Assembly (NCBI RefSeq): GCF_009811655.1
Contig: NZ_BGJX01000025.1
Span: 1 to 51,291 of the forward strand
Reading direction: 5' to 3'
DNA length: 51,291 bases
From: Methylosinus sp. Ce-a6
GTDB lineage: Bacteria; Pseudomonadota; Alphaproteobacteria; Rhizobiales; Beijerinckiaceae
In this document: positions 24,525 to 32,969 of the stretch, one piece after another
Position numbering within the stretch: position 1 is the first letter of the stretch
How the letters are laid out: each line of letters starts with the position of its first letter
Notes under the pieces: generated by a model
Told to the model about the DNA's origin: nothing
Databases searched by the model: none
The model's input: only the letters and a program-made list of their open reading frames with translations
Translations under genes and position numbers: made by a program

Positions 24525-25856
24525 TCACCGCCGCACCTCCCATGTCGTCGTGCCGTCCTTATTGTCCTTGAGCGCGACGCCCATCGCCGCGAGCTCGTCG
24601 CGGATGCGGTCGGATTCGGCCCAGTTCTTGGCGGCGCGGGCGGCGAGGCGCGTTGCGATCAACTGTTCCACCACAGCAGCCTCGATTGTTCGTCGACGCG
24701 TCGTATCTTTGCTTTCGACATTGATCCCCATCAGAAGCAGTGAAGCTTTCCGCACTCCTGGGTCCGAAATTCTGTGTAAGTGGGAAATCGCCAAAGGCGT
24801 GTTGAGGTCATCTGTGAGAGCAGCAATCACGTCAGATGAAACCGTGGTCGGAGCGACGCCATCGGCCTCAGAGCGCCATTTGTCCAAAAACGAGTCGCTC
24901 TGCTCGAGCCCCTCCCTTGTCCAATTTATTGGCTGACGATAATGCGTTCTCAGCATATTCAGTCGAAGAACGTCTCCAGGCCAGTCCTTCAGCAGCTCAT
25001 GGATCGTCACGAAATTCCCCAGGCTCTTCGACATTTTTTTGCCCTCGACCTGGAGAAATCCATTGTGCATCCAGTAATTCGCCATCACCTCATGGCCGAA
25101 GGCGCAGCGCGTCTGCGCGATCTCGTTCTCGTGATGCGGAAACACGAGATCGACGCCGCCGCCGTGAATGTCGAAGACCTCGCCGAGATGCTTCCAGGAC
25201 ATGGCCGAGCATTCGAGATGCCAGCCGGGCCGGCCGCGTCCCCAGGGCGAGTCCCAGCCGGGCTCGCCCTCTTTAGAGGGCTTCCACAGCACGAAATCCA
25301 TGTCGCCCCGCTTATAGGGCGCGACATCGACGCGCGCGCCGGCGATCATCTCGTCGAGCGGCCGACGCGACAGCCGGCCGTAATCCGCCATGGAGGGCAC
25401 GTCGAACAGCACATGGCCGTCCGCCGCATAGGCGTGGCCGGCGGCGATGAGCTTCTCGATGATGGCGATCATCTCGGCGATATGCTCGGTCGCGCGCGGC
25501 TGCACGCTCGGCTCGAGGCAGCCGAGCGCTCTCACATCCTGCTGGAAGATCGCGTTCGTCTGCTCGGTCAGCTCGCGGATCGAGATTCCGCGCTCGGCGG
25601 CGCGGGCGTTGATCTTGTCGTCGACGTCGGTGATGTTGCGGACGTAAGTGACATGATCCGCGCCATAGAGATGACGCAGCAGGCGGAACAGCACGTCGAA
25701 GACGATGAGCGGCCGGGCGTTGCCGATATGGGCGTGGTCATAGACGGTAGGACCGCAGACATACATGCGCACATTCGCCGGATCGAGGGGGCGGAACTCC
25801 TCCTTGGCGCGCGTCAGCGTATTGTAGAGCTTCAGAACAGGAGCGTCGGACGACAT
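24525..25856 (-). CDS. cysS: Cysteinyl-tRNA synthetase
   Basis: A 443-residue class I synthetase that charges tRNA-Cys. [17 protein letters not shown] gives the zinc-binding Cys and HIGH-like motif, GWHLECSAM and [11 protein letters not shown] complete the zinc and active site, and KKMSKSLGN is the KMSKS loop. A DALR-type anticodon domain and a short tail follow. The start at 25856 ([12 protein letters not shown]) fits; the long upstream extension of the frame is spurious. The stretch 24655-25080 (about residues 259-400) is only about 51 percent GC by my hand count, against clearly higher GC on both sides, although the reading frame and motifs are intact. Confidence 0.96.
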   Translation of the reverse strand: MSSDAPVLKLYNTLTRAKEEFRPLDPANVRMYVCGPTVYDHAHIGNARPLIVFDVLFRLLRHLYGADHVTYVRNITDVDDKINARAAERGISIRELTEQTNAIFQQDVRALGCLEPSVQPRATEHIAEMIAIIEKLIAAGHAYAADGHVLFDVPSMADYGRLSRRPLDEMIAGARVDVAPYKRGDMDFVLWKPSKEGEPGWDSPWGRGRPGWHLECSAMSWKHLGEVFDIHGGGVDLVFPHHENEIAQTRCAFGHEVMANYWMHNGFLQVEGKKMSKSLGNFVTIHELLKDWPGDVLRLNMLRTHYRQPINWTREGLEQSDSFLDKWRSEADGVAPTTVSSDVIAALTDDLNTPLAISHLHRISDPGVRKASLLLMGINVESKDTTRRRTIEAAVVEQLIATRLAARAAKNWAESDRIRDELAAMGVALKDNKDGTTTWEVRR

Positions 25857-26182
25857 GAATTTCCCCTCGGCCTGCCGGCCCGGGGCGTCATTGCGTGTCA
25901 TTGAGAGAGACGTGACGGCTCCGGCCAGCGATTGCGCTAGCTGATAATGATCCGACAAGGAATGCGGAAACGGAGCGTGCTCGTCATGGGCGCTAACATG
26001 CGCGCTCCCTCGCCCTCCGTCAAGCCGCAGACCGAAGGAGCTCGAGGCCGGGGAAGGCGACGGCCGAGCCCGCCCGCCACCGGAACGAGGCTTTCCTTGA
26101 TCCGCCCGCCGGAATAAGTCACAACAGCCCACGTCGCGGCCCTATCGCCGCGACGCCAACTCCATTTCCGGAACTGGGTCAA
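25857..26182. other. Divergent intergenic region cysS-hom
   Basis: No gene is seen. It must hold the promoters of cysS (minus) and hom (plus), but I could not assign convincing boxes. A 9-bp-stem hairpin, CGTCGCGGC-cctatc-GCCGCGACG at 26132-26155, lies 27 bp before the hom start, without a T-run. There is no recognisable riboswitch or leader peptide. Confidence 0.45.
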
Positions 26183-27490
26183 ATGGCGGATATTTTGCGC
26201 GTCGGCGTCGCGGGCTTGGGCACGGTGGGCGCTTCGGTCGTGCGGCTCTTGCAGCGGCAGGCGCAGGCGCTTTCGGCGCGCACGGGACGAGAGATCGTCG
26301 TCACCGCCGTCTCCGCCCGCGATCCCGCCAAGGACCGCGGCGTCGATCTTTCCGGCGCGACCTTCTATGAGGACCCGATCGCGCTAGCCGCCTCGGATAC
26401 GATAGACCTTTTCGTCGAGCTCATCGGCGGCGCCGAGGGGCCGGCGCGCGCCAGCGTCGAGACGGCGCTGGGCAAGGGCCGCTCCGTCGTCACCGCCAAT
26501 AAGGCGCTGCTCTCCGCCCATGGCTCGGCGCTGGCCGAGCTCGCCGAGAGCCGCCATGTCGCGCTCGCCTTCGAGGCCTCGGTCGCGGGCGGCATCCCCA
26601 TCGTCAAGACGCTGCGGGAGGGGCTCGCCGGCAATTCGATCGAGCGCGTCTATGGAATTCTCAACGGCACCTGCAATTACATCCTCTCCCGCATGGAGGC
26701 CGAGCGCCTCTCCTTCGAGGACTGTCTGAAGGAGGCGCAGCGCCTGGGCTACGCCGAAGCGGACCCGACCTTCGACATAGGCGGTTTCGACACGGCGCAT
26801 AAATTGTCGATTCTCGCCTCCCTCGCCTTCGGCGCGAAGATCGCGCCCGAGGCCGTCGAGATCGAAGGCATAGAGCGCGTCACTCTGGCCGATATAGACG
26901 CGGCGGGCGAGCTCGGCTTCCGCATCAAGCTGCTCGGCGTCGCCCAACGCACCGCGCAGGGCGTGGAGCAGCGCGTGCACCCCACTATGGTGCGCAAGAC
27001 GACGGCGATCGCCCAAGTAATGGGCGTCACCAACGCCGTCACCATAGACGCCGACGCGGTGCATGAGCTGACGCTGGTCGGCCCCGGCGCCGGCGGCGAC
27101 GCCACCGCCTCGGCCGTCGTCGCGGACATCGCCGATGTGGCGAGAGGCGTGCGCTCGGCGCCCTTCGGCCTGCCGAGCGCCTCGCTGCGCAAGCTCGAGC
27201 GCGCGCCGGCGGCGCTGCACGAGGGCGGCTATTACATCCGCCTCGCGGTGCCCGACGTGCCCGGCGCCTTCGCGGCCATCGCCACCCGCATGGCGGAGCG
27301 CAAGATCTCGCTGGAGAGCATCATGCAGCACGGCGGCCGCGCCACGCGGCGCATCGGCGACTCGCCGGTCGGCGTGATTCTCATCACCCATGCGACGACG
27401 GAGCGGCTCGTGCGCGAGGCGCTCGACGCCATCTACGCCGACGGCACGATCGCCGAGCCGGCGCAGGTCATCCGCATCGAGCGCGAATAG
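26183..27490 (+). CDS. hom: Homoserine dehydrogenase
   Basis: A 435-residue NAD(P)-dependent enzyme reducing aspartate semialdehyde to homoserine, the branch point to threonine and methionine. The N-terminal Rossmann motif is GVAGLGTVGASV. The catalytic core has TANKALLS, FEASVAGGIPIVKTLREGL, GILNGTCNYILSRM and EADPTFDIGGFDTAHKL. A C-terminal ACT domain (YYIRLAVPDVPGAFAAIATR) likely confers threonine feedback. No kinase domain is fused. It is followed by glpX on the same strand, an order common in Rhizobiales, but separated here by repeat elements. Ribosome-binding site is weak (GGAACTGGG). Confidence 0.96.
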   Translation: MADILRVGVAGLGTVGASVVRLLQRQAQALSARTGREIVVTAVSARDPAKDRGVDLSGATFYEDPIALAASDTIDLFVELIGGAEGPARASVETALGKGRSVVTANKALLSAHGSALAELAESRHVALAFEASVAGGIPIVKTLREGLAGNSIERVYGILNGTCNYILSRMEAERLSFEDCLKEAQRLGYAEADPTFDIGGFDTAHKLSILASLAFGAKIAPEAVEIEGIERVTLADIDAAGELGFRIKLLGVAQRTAQGVEQRVHPTMVRKTTAIAQVMGVTNAVTIDADAVHELTLVGPGAGGDATASAVVADIADVARGVRSAPFGLPSASLRKLERAPAALHEGGYYIRLAVPDVPGAFAAIATRMAERKISLESIMQHGGRATRRIGDSPVGVILITHATTERLVREALDAIYADGTIAEPAQVIRIERE

Positions 27491-27491
27491 A

Positions 27492-27534
27492 GCGTTTCCA
27501 GCCGAAGTGGACGCCGGTTCGGCGTTGGAAACGC
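27492..27534 (+). repeat. GCGTTTCC...GGAAACGC repeat, direct copy
   Basis: A 43-bp element almost identical (42 of 43) to the reverse complement of 9018-9060. It starts right behind the hom stop codon and is followed 12 bp later by the CATGTTTC palindrome, so the two elements sit as a pair. Confidence 0.85.
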
Positions 27535-27546
27535 ATTAAAAACAAA

Positions 27547-27595
27547 GCGCGAGAGTCTTTTCATGTTTCAATGAAACACGAAAAGACTCTCGCGC
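27547..27595. repeat. CATGTTTC/GAAACA(T/C)G palindrome, copy 3
   Basis: Two 24-nt arms (27547-27570 and 27572-27595) with one mismatched pair form the longest hairpin of this family. It ends about 5 bp before the glpX ribosome-binding site and 18 bp before its ATG, so in the hom-glpX transcript it could affect glpX translation or mRNA ends. Confidence 0.85.
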
Positions 27596-27613
27596 ATCGC
27601 CGGAGAAAAAGGC

Positions 27614-28609
27614 ATGGCGCGCCCCCCCTCGGCCGCAGACAAAGCCCTCGATCGCAATCTGACCCTCGAGCTCGCGCGCGTCACCGAAAGGGCGGCCGTG
27701 GCGGCGGCGCGCTGGCGCGGGCGCGGCGACGAAATGGCGGCCGACCAGGCGGCCGTCGACGCCATGCGCAGCGAATTGGACAAGCTCGCGATTCGCGGCC
27801 GCGTCGTCATCGGCGAGGGCGAGCGGGACTCCGCCCCCATGCTGTTCATCGGCGAGGAGGTGGGCTCGGGCGGCGGCCCGCGCGTCGATCTCGCCGTCGC
27901 CCCGCTCGAGGGCTCGACGCTCTGCGCCAAGGACATGCCGGGCGCTATCTCCATCGTCGCCATCGCCGCTTCGGGCTCGCTGCTCAACGCCCCCGATGTC
28001 TATATGGACAAGATCGCCATAGGGCCGGGCTATCCGCAAGGCGTCGTCGACCTCGACAATGAGCCCTGCGCCAATATCGCCGCGCTCGCCGCGGCCAAGG
28101 GCGTCGCCGCGCAGGATGTGACGATCTGCATATTGGACCGGCCTCGCCACGCCGAGCTCATCGCCAAATGCCGCGCGGCCGGCGCGCGCGTGCGGCTCAT
28201 CAGCGACGGCGATGTGGCGGGCGTCATCTTCACCGCCCAGCCGACCGAGACCGGCGTCGACATGTATCTCGGCGCCGGCGGCGCGCCGGAAGGCGTGCTG
28301 GCGGCGGGCGTGCTGCGCTGCGTCGGCGGCCAGATGCAGGGCCGCCTCCTTCTCGACAGCGCCGAGAAAGTCTCGCGAGCGGCCGGCATGGGCGTGCGCG
28401 ATCCGCGAAAAAAATACGAGCTCGAGGAACTCGCCTCGGGCGATGTGGTCGTCTGCGCGACTGGCGTCACCGACGGACCGCTGCTCTTCGGCGTCGTGTT
28501 CGGCAAGGATTCGATCGAGACGGAGACGCTCGTCTACCGCTCTTCGACCGGCACGGTGCGGCGCATCTGCGCCGAGCATCGCGCGACGGGAAAGTTCGGG
28601 ATGGATTGA
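27614..28609 (+). CDS. glpX: Fructose-1,6-bisphosphatase class II
   Basis: A 331-residue metal-dependent phosphatase converting fructose-1,6-bisphosphate to fructose-6-phosphate in gluconeogenesis; related enzymes also act on sedoheptulose-1,7-bisphosphate in the Calvin cycle. Motifs of the lithium-sensitive phosphatase fold are VVIGEGERDSAPMLFIGEEVG and DLAVAPLEGSTLCA (metal site DxxE/GST), plus the later AGGAPEGVLAAGVLRCVGG and YRSSTGTVR blocks. Length is normal. GGAGAAAAAGGC precedes the ATG. It lies downstream of hom and is followed 3 bp later by a MAPEG gene, suggesting one transcript. Confidence 0.95.
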   Translation: MARPPSAADKALDRNLTLELARVTERAAVAAARWRGRGDEMAADQAAVDAMRSELDKLAIRGRVVIGEGERDSAPMLFIGEEVGSGGGPRVDLAVAPLEGSTLCAKDMPGAISIVAIAASGSLLNAPDVYMDKIAIGPGYPQGVVDLDNEPCANIAALAAAKGVAAQDVTICILDRPRHAELIAKCRAAGARVRLISDGDVAGVIFTAQPTETGVDMYLGAGGAPEGVLAAGVLRCVGGQMQGRLLLDSAEKVSRAAGMGVRDPRKKYELEELASGDVVVCATGVTDGPLLFGVVFGKDSIETETLVYRSSTGTVRRICAEHRATGKFGMD

Positions 28610-28612
28610 GCG

Positions 28613-29029
28613 ATGTCCGCGAAAGCCGTTCTCATTCCCGTCTTCGCCCTGGCGGCTCTCGCCTTCGGATTGCTCACCGCTCTGGCGCTGACGCGCATCG
28701 GCGTTCTGCGCAGCGGCGCGGTGAAGCCGAAAGACATAGCGCTCAATCGGAACTGGCCGGACCCGATCGTCCAGCTCGCCAATTCCTACGCCAGCCAGTT
28801 CGAGCTGCCGACGCTCTTCTATGCGCTGGTCGTTCTGGCGCTCGTCACGGAGAAAGCCGATCGTCTTCTCGTCGCGCTGGAATGGGCCTTTGTCGCGACG
28901 CGCTTCGCGCACGCCTATATTCATGTGACGAGCAATCATGTGCCGCGGCGATTTTTCGTCTTCGCCGCAGGCTTCGCCCTGCTCGTTCTCATGTGGGCGA
29001 TCTTCGCCGCCCGGATCGTCCTTTCCTGA
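28613..29029 (+). CDS. MAPEG-family membrane protein
   Basis: A 138-residue inner-membrane protein with four predicted helices (about 5-28, 60-80, 82-103 and 115-136). LNRNWPDPIVQLANSYASQFELPTLFY followed by RFAHAYIHVTSN is the bacterial MAPEG pattern (relatives of microsomal glutathione transferase), with conserved Glu, Arg and Asn near the glutathione site. The ATG lies 3 bp after the glpX stop, so it is probably translated from the same mRNA. Enzymatic role in bacteria is uncertain. Confidence 0.88.
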   Translation: MSAKAVLIPVFALAALAFGLLTALALTRIGVLRSGAVKPKDIALNRNWPDPIVQLANSYASQFELPTLFYALVVLALVTEKADRLLVALEWAFVATRFAHAYIHVTSNHVPRRFFVFAAGFALLVLMWAIFAARIVLS

Positions 29030-29055
29030 CGCTCCGGCGCGGCGAAGCGAAACCT

Positions 29056-29199
29056 TTAGTATTTGCGGCCGGTCTCGAGCTGCGTCTTGGCGTCGAGCGG
29101 CTTCTTCGGCGGCGGGGTCGGGTCGGGCTGCGACTGAGCCGCGCAGGCGGCGAGGGAGAGGGCGAGCAGAATGGCGGCGAGCTGACGAAGAGAGCGCAT
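29056..29199 (-). CDS. Small lipoprotein (47 aa)
   Basis: A 47-residue protein with a typical lipoprotein signal: MRSLRQLAAILLALS followed by the lipobox LAAC at about residues 16-19. The mature part is only about 29 residues and rich in Pro and Lys (PDPTPPPKKP). GGAAG lies about 7 bases before the ATG on the minus strand. It overlaps no other gene and faces the MAPEG gene. It resembles the tiny entericidin-like or unnamed lipoproteins common in alphaproteobacteria; function unknown. Confidence 0.7.
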   Translation of the reverse strand: MRSLRQLAAILLALSLAACAAQSQPDPTPPPKKPLDAKTQLETGRKY

Positions 29200-29418
29200 T
29201 GGTGCTTCCGTCGATGGGGGATGGGAAAACGAGGATGGGAAAACGCCGCCGATTCCGCAGCGCAACATGCGTTGAACGGAGCCATTGAGGCCAGAATGTG
29301 GCCGTGAGCGCGGCTGTGGCCATTTTCTGAGGCTTTTTGTTTTTCCACGCTCTATCTGGTCCCCAGGGGCGCGCGGCGCTGGCCTGCCGGCCCCGCAGGC
29401 CGTAAAGCTGAGCCGATC

Positions 29419-30711
29419 ATGACGCCTGCCGCCCAAGTCTCCGCCGCCATAGAAATCCTCGCCGAGCTCGCCGAGCGCCGCCGTCCCGCGGCCGACGCGA
29501 TCAAGGATTGGGGCCTCTCCCATCGATTCGCCGGCTCCAAGGACCGCGCGGCCATATCGAGCCTCGTCTTCGACGCGCTGCGAAAGCGCGCCTCGGCGGC
29601 GTTTCTGATGGGGTCGGAGACGCCGCGCGCGATCGTCGTCGGCGCGCTGCGCGAGGCGCGCGGCCTCGGCGCGGAGGACATCGCGGCGCTGTTCACCGGC
29701 GAGGGCCACGCCCCTGCCCCACTCACGGCGCAGGAGCGCGAGCGCCTCGCGACAGCGACGCTCGAGGGCGCGCCGGCCCATATTCGCGGCGATTATCCGG
29801 AATGGCTCGCCGAGCGCTTCGCCGCCGCCTTCGGCGACGCCGCCGCGGAGGAGGGCCGCGCGCTCGCCGAACGGGCCCCCGTCGATCTGCGCGCGAATAT
29901 TCTGAAGGCCTCGCGCGAGGACGCGATTCGCCGCCTCGCGCATCTTACCCCCGAGCCGACGCCGCTCTCGCCGCTCGGCCTGCGCATCGCGCCCACGGCC
30001 AAGGGGCGCGGACCCGCGCTCACGGCCGAGCCGGCCTATGTCAAAGGCCTCGTCGAGCCGCAGGACGAAGGCTCGCAACTCGCCGCTTTGCTCTGCGCCG
30101 CCGAGCCCGGCGAGCAGGTTCTCGACCTTTGCGCCGGCGGCGGCGGCAAGACTTTGGCGCTCGCCGGGCAGACGCATAATCGCGGGCAAATCTACGCCTA
30201 TGACGACGACGGCCGGCGCCTCGCCCCCATCTATGCTCGCCTCGAGCGGGCCGGCGCGCGCAATGTGCAGGTGCGCTCCCCGCGTGGGCAGGCTGATGTT
30301 CTCGCCGATCTCGAGGGTCGCTGCGGCCTCGTGCTGATCGACGCGCCCTGCACCGGAACGGGGACCTGGCGGCGCCATCCGGACGCCAAATGGCGCCTCG
30401 CTCCCGGCGCGCTCGAGCAGCGCCTCGCCGAACAGCGCGAGCTGCTGGATAAAGCGCCCCGCTTCGTGAAGGCGGGCGGACGCATCGTCTATGTCACCTG
30501 CTCGCTGCTCCTCGACGAGAACGAGGACCAGATCGCCCGCTTTCTGGCGGAACATGCGGATTTCTCCGCCGTGCCGGCCGCGGAGGCCGCGGCGAAGGCC
30601 GGGCTGCCGGAGCTCGCCCGCTTCGGCTCGACGCATGGGGCGGGATTCCGGCTGACGCCGCGAACGGCGGGGACGGATGGGTTTTATGTTTGTGTGTCGA
30701 GGAGAGGGTGA
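29419..30711 (+). CDS. RsmB/NOP2-type RNA m5C methyltransferase
   Basis: A 430-residue SAM-dependent enzyme that methylates C5 of cytosine in RNA, most likely 16S rRNA. The N-terminal 70 residues resemble an RNA-binding NusB-like helical part. The catalytic domain shows motif I DLCAGGGGKT (236-245), motif IV DAPCTGTGTW with C311, and motif VI VTCSLLLDEN with the nucleophile C361. Between about 200 and 220 lies the AYVKGLVEPQDEGSQ segment typical of this family. The start codon is preceded by a small hairpin (29381-29401) and a weak ribosome-binding site. Confidence 0.92.
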   Translation: MTPAAQVSAAIEILAELAERRRPAADAIKDWGLSHRFAGSKDRAAISSLVFDALRKRASAAFLMGSETPRAIVVGALREARGLGAEDIAALFTGEGHAPAPLTAQERERLATATLEGAPAHIRGDYPEWLAERFAAAFGDAAAEEGRALAERAPVDLRANILKASREDAIRRLAHLTPEPTPLSPLGLRIAPTAKGRGPALTAEPAYVKGLVEPQDEGSQLAALLCAAEPGEQVLDLCAGGGGKTLALAGQTHNRGQIYAYDDDGRRLAPIYARLERAGARNVQVRSPRGQADVLADLEGRCGLVLIDAPCTGTGTWRRHPDAKWRLAPGALEQRLAEQRELLDKAPRFVKAGGRIVYVTCSLLLDENEDQIARFLAEHADFSAVPAAEAAAKAGLPELARFGSTHGAGFRLTPRTAGTDGFYVCVSRRG

Positions 30712-31052
30712 GCGGAAGAAAGTATCGTTTCGCAAATACCGTCGAGATTTCGATAGACTTCGTCATTGGCGAGACGCAGCACACGATAGCCATTCGCAGC
30801 GAACCATTCCTCTCGACGTCGATCGTAAGCGATTTCTTCCTCTGTCGAATGCGTCGCTCCATCGACCTCGATCACGAGCCGCGCTTCGGCGCAGAGAAAA
30901 TCGGCGATGTAAGGCCCACAAGGCGCTTGTCGGCGGAAGGACAGACCAGCGAGACGATGCGCGCGGAGCGCATACCACAGCTTGCGTTCGGCGTCGGTCA
31001 GCTCACGCCTGAGGCTCCGTGCGCGCTTGGTCATCAAGCGTGTTTGGCGCAT
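30684..31052 (-). CDS. DUF559 family, PD-(D/E)XK nuclease-like protein
   Basis: A 122-residue protein of the DUF559 type, related in fold to very-short-patch-repair and other PD-(D/E)XK nucleases. The family segments are LRRELTDAERKLWYALR, FRRQAPCGPYIADFLC with D51, LVIEVDGATH with E62 and D64, and DRRREEWFAANGYRVLR. These acidic residues would bind the catalytic metal. The start at 31052 has GGAGG nine bases upstream. Its 3' end overlaps the last 28 bases of the convergent methyltransferase gene. Cellular role unknown; such genes are scattered singly in bacterial genomes. Confidence 0.85.
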   Translation of the reverse strand: MRQTRLMTKRARSLRRELTDAERKLWYALRAHRLAGLSFRRQAPCGPYIADFLCAEARLVIEVDGATHSTEEEIAYDRRREEWFAANGYRVLRLANDEVYRNLDGICETILSSAHPLLDTQT

Positions 31053-31085
31053 CCGGGGCCCCCTCCGGCTCGCTGCGCTCGCCAC

Positions 31086-31214
31086 CTCCCCCGCTGCGCG
31101 GGAGAGGGTTAGAACGGCGGCGTCGCTGGTCTATTGGCAAATATTTGCGCAGTTTCGATGAAGCGCGCAATCTGCTCCCTCTCCCGCGCCAGCGGGGGAG
31201 GGTTGGGGAGGGGG
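31086..31214. repeat. Paired CCCTCTCCCGCG repeat, copy 2
   Basis: The same inverted pair as at 8854-8953, including the spacer words TCGATGAAGCG and AATCTGCTCCCT. It lies between the DUF559 gene and guaA. Confidence 0.75.
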
Positions 31215-31237
31215 CGCGCCGCGCTCTTGCACACGAC

Positions 31238-31283
31238 CGACTACGGGAGGTAGTCACTATCGACTACGCGAGGTAGTCACTAC
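31238..31283 (+). repeat. Tandem 23-bp repeat with internal palindromes before guaA
   Basis: Two adjacent copies (31238-31260 and 31261-31283) differ at two positions. Each contains GACTAC-N5-GTAGTC, a small inverted repeat followed by ACTA. They end 29 bp before the guaA start codon, the position expected for an operator or a leader-RNA element. No purine-riboswitch core is visible. Confidence 0.7.
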
Positions 31284-31312
31284 GTCTCGCGCCCCCATCA
31301 CGAAAGACCAGC

Positions 31313-32896
31313 ATGACCGCCACTGAGAGCTTCCACCACGACATCGCCGATCGCCACGACAAGCTGCTGATCGTCGATTTCGGCTCGCAGGTGACGCAGC
31401 TCATCGCGCGGCGCGTGCGCGAGGCCGGCGTCTATTGCGAGATCGCGCCTTTTCAGAGCGCGGAGCGGGCCTTCGCCGACATCCGCCCCAAGGCGGTGAT
31501 CCTCTCCGGCGGCCCCTGCTCCGTCACCGAGGACGGCTCGCCGCGCGCGCCGCAGAGCATTTTCGACGCGAAAATCCCCGTGCTCGCCATCTGCTACGGC
31601 GAGCAATTGCTCGCCGCGCAATTGGGCGGCGCCGTCGAGGGCGGCCATCATCGCGAATTCGGCCGCGCCGAGCTCGGCGTCGTCGAGGAGAGCCCGCTCT
31701 TCGCCGGCGTCTGGACGAAGGGCGGCCGCTATCCCGTCTGGATGAGCCATGGCGACCGGGTCACCCGCCTGCCGGAGGGGTTTCGCGTCATCGCCGCCTC
31801 CGAGAACGCGCCCATGGCCGCCATCGCCGACGAGGCGCGGCGCTATTACGGCGTGCAGTTCCATCTCGAGGTCGCGCATACGCCGGATGGGGCGAAGCTC
31901 ATCGCCAATTTCGTTCACAATGTCGCGGGGCTGAAATCCGACTGGACCATGTCGGCCTTTCGCGGCGAGGCGATAGACGCCGTGCGCCGGCAGGTCGGCG
32001 CCGGCCGCGTGCTCTGCGGCCTCTCGGGCGGCGTCGATTCCGCCGTCGCCGCCGTGCTGATCCATGAGGCGATCGGCGACGCGCTCACTTGCGTCTTCGT
32101 CGATCACGGCCTGCTGCGCGCCGGCGAGGCGGAAGAGGTCGTCAGCCTCTTCCGCGACCATTACAATATTCCGCTCGTGCATGTGGAGGCGCAGGAGCTG
32201 TTCCTCCGAGCGCTCGACGGCGTCGAGGACCCGGAGGTCAAGCGCAAGACGATCGGCCGCCTCTTCATCGAGACATTCGAGGAGCAGGCGAAGCAAACTG
32301 ACGCCCAATTTCTGGCGCAAGGCACGCTTTATCCGGACGTCATCGAGAGCGTGTCCTTCTCTGGCGGGCCGTCGGTGACGATCAAATCGCATCACAATGT
32401 CGGCGGCCTGCCCGAGCGCATGAATATGACGCTCGTCGAGCCCTTGCGTGAATTGTTCAAGGACGAGGTGCGCGCGCTCGGCCGCGAGCTCGGCCTTCCC
32501 GAGGCTTTCGTCGGACGCCACCCCTTCCCCGGCCCCGGCCTGGCGATCCGCTGCCCCGGCGGCGTCACGCGCGAGAAGCTCGAGATTTTGCGCAAGGCGG
32601 ACGCCATCTATCTCGACGAGATTCGCAAGGCCGGGCTCTATGACGTGATCTGGCAGGCTTTCGCCGTGCTGCTGCCGGTGCGCACAGTCGGCGTGATGGG
32701 CGACGGCCGCAGCTACGATCATGTCTGCGCGCTGCGCGCGGTGACGAGCACGGACGGGATGACGGCGGATTTCTATCCCTTCGACATGAGCTTTCTGGGC
32801 CGGGCGGCGACGCGCATCATCAATGAGGTGCGCGGGGTGAATCGCGTGGTGTATGACGTGACCAGCAAGCCGCCGGGGACGATCGAGTGGGAGTGA
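31313..32896 (+). CDS. guaA: GMP synthase (glutamine-hydrolysing)
   Basis: A 527-residue enzyme making GMP from XMP, ATP and glutamine. The N-terminal class I amidotransferase has the nucleophile Cys in AICYGEQL and the His/Glu pair in [11 protein letters not shown]. The ATP pyrophosphatase domain has the P-loop SGGVDSA. The C-terminal dimerisation domain ends with [11 protein letters not shown], the canonical terminus. Most relatives read CYGMQ at the nucleophile; this one reads CYGEQ, a minor change. It stands alone, preceded by a tandem palindromic repeat and followed by a strong hairpin. Confidence 0.97.
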   Translation: MTATESFHHDIADRHDKLLIVDFGSQVTQLIARRVREAGVYCEIAPFQSAERAFADIRPKAVILSGGPCSVTEDGSPRAPQSIFDAKIPVLAICYGEQLLAAQLGGAVEGGHHREFGRAELGVVEESPLFAGVWTKGGRYPVWMSHGDRVTRLPEGFRVIAASENAPMAAIADEARRYYGVQFHLEVAHTPDGAKLIANFVHNVAGLKSDWTMSAFRGEAIDAVRRQVGAGRVLCGLSGGVDSAVAAVLIHEAIGDALTCVFVDHGLLRAGEAEEVVSLFRDHYNIPLVHVEAQELFLRALDGVEDPEVKRKTIGRLFIETFEEQAKQTDAQFLAQGTLYPDVIESVSFSGGPSVTIKSHHNVGGLPERMNMTLVEPLRELFKDEVRALGRELGLPEAFVGRHPFPGPGLAIRCPGGVTREKLEILRKADAIYLDEIRKAGLYDVIWQAFAVLLPVRTVGVMGDGRSYDHVCALRAVTSTDGMTADFYPFDMSFLGRAATRIINEVRGVNRVVYDVTSKPPGTIEWE

Positions 32897-32934
32897 AGCC
32901 ACCGAGCGCTTGCGGCATCTTTCCCGTCAGACCC

Positions 32935-32960
32935 GCTTCCGATCCAAAAGGATCGGAAGC
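32935..32960. terminator. Hairpin between convergent guaA and chemoreceptor genes
   Basis: GCTTCCGATCC and GGATCGGAAGC are perfect 11-bp arms around an AAAA loop, placed 38 bp after the guaA stop and 9 bp from the chemoreceptor stop. There is no long T-run on either side. The sequence resembles the hairpin at 198-231, so it may be a dispersed element serving as a bidirectional end. Confidence 0.6.
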
Positions 32961-32969
32961 TGAGCTGGT

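Noticed and set aside
26132..26155. Hairpin before hom as an attenuator or riboswitch
   Set aside because: There is a single short stem with no T-run, no competing structure and no recognisable leader peptide or aptamer core.
29056..30735. A 559-residue minus-strand frame
   Set aside because: It is antisense to the RsmB-type methyltransferase; only the last 47 residues (lipoprotein, starting at 29199) are supported.
31086..31283. CRISPR-like array because of repeated blocks
   Set aside because: The blocks are inverted REP-like modules plus one two-copy tandem repeat; there are no regular spacers and no cas genes.
31298..32902. A 534-residue frame opposite guaA
   Set aside because: Shadow of guaA: spans the same codons, no motif, repetitive composition.
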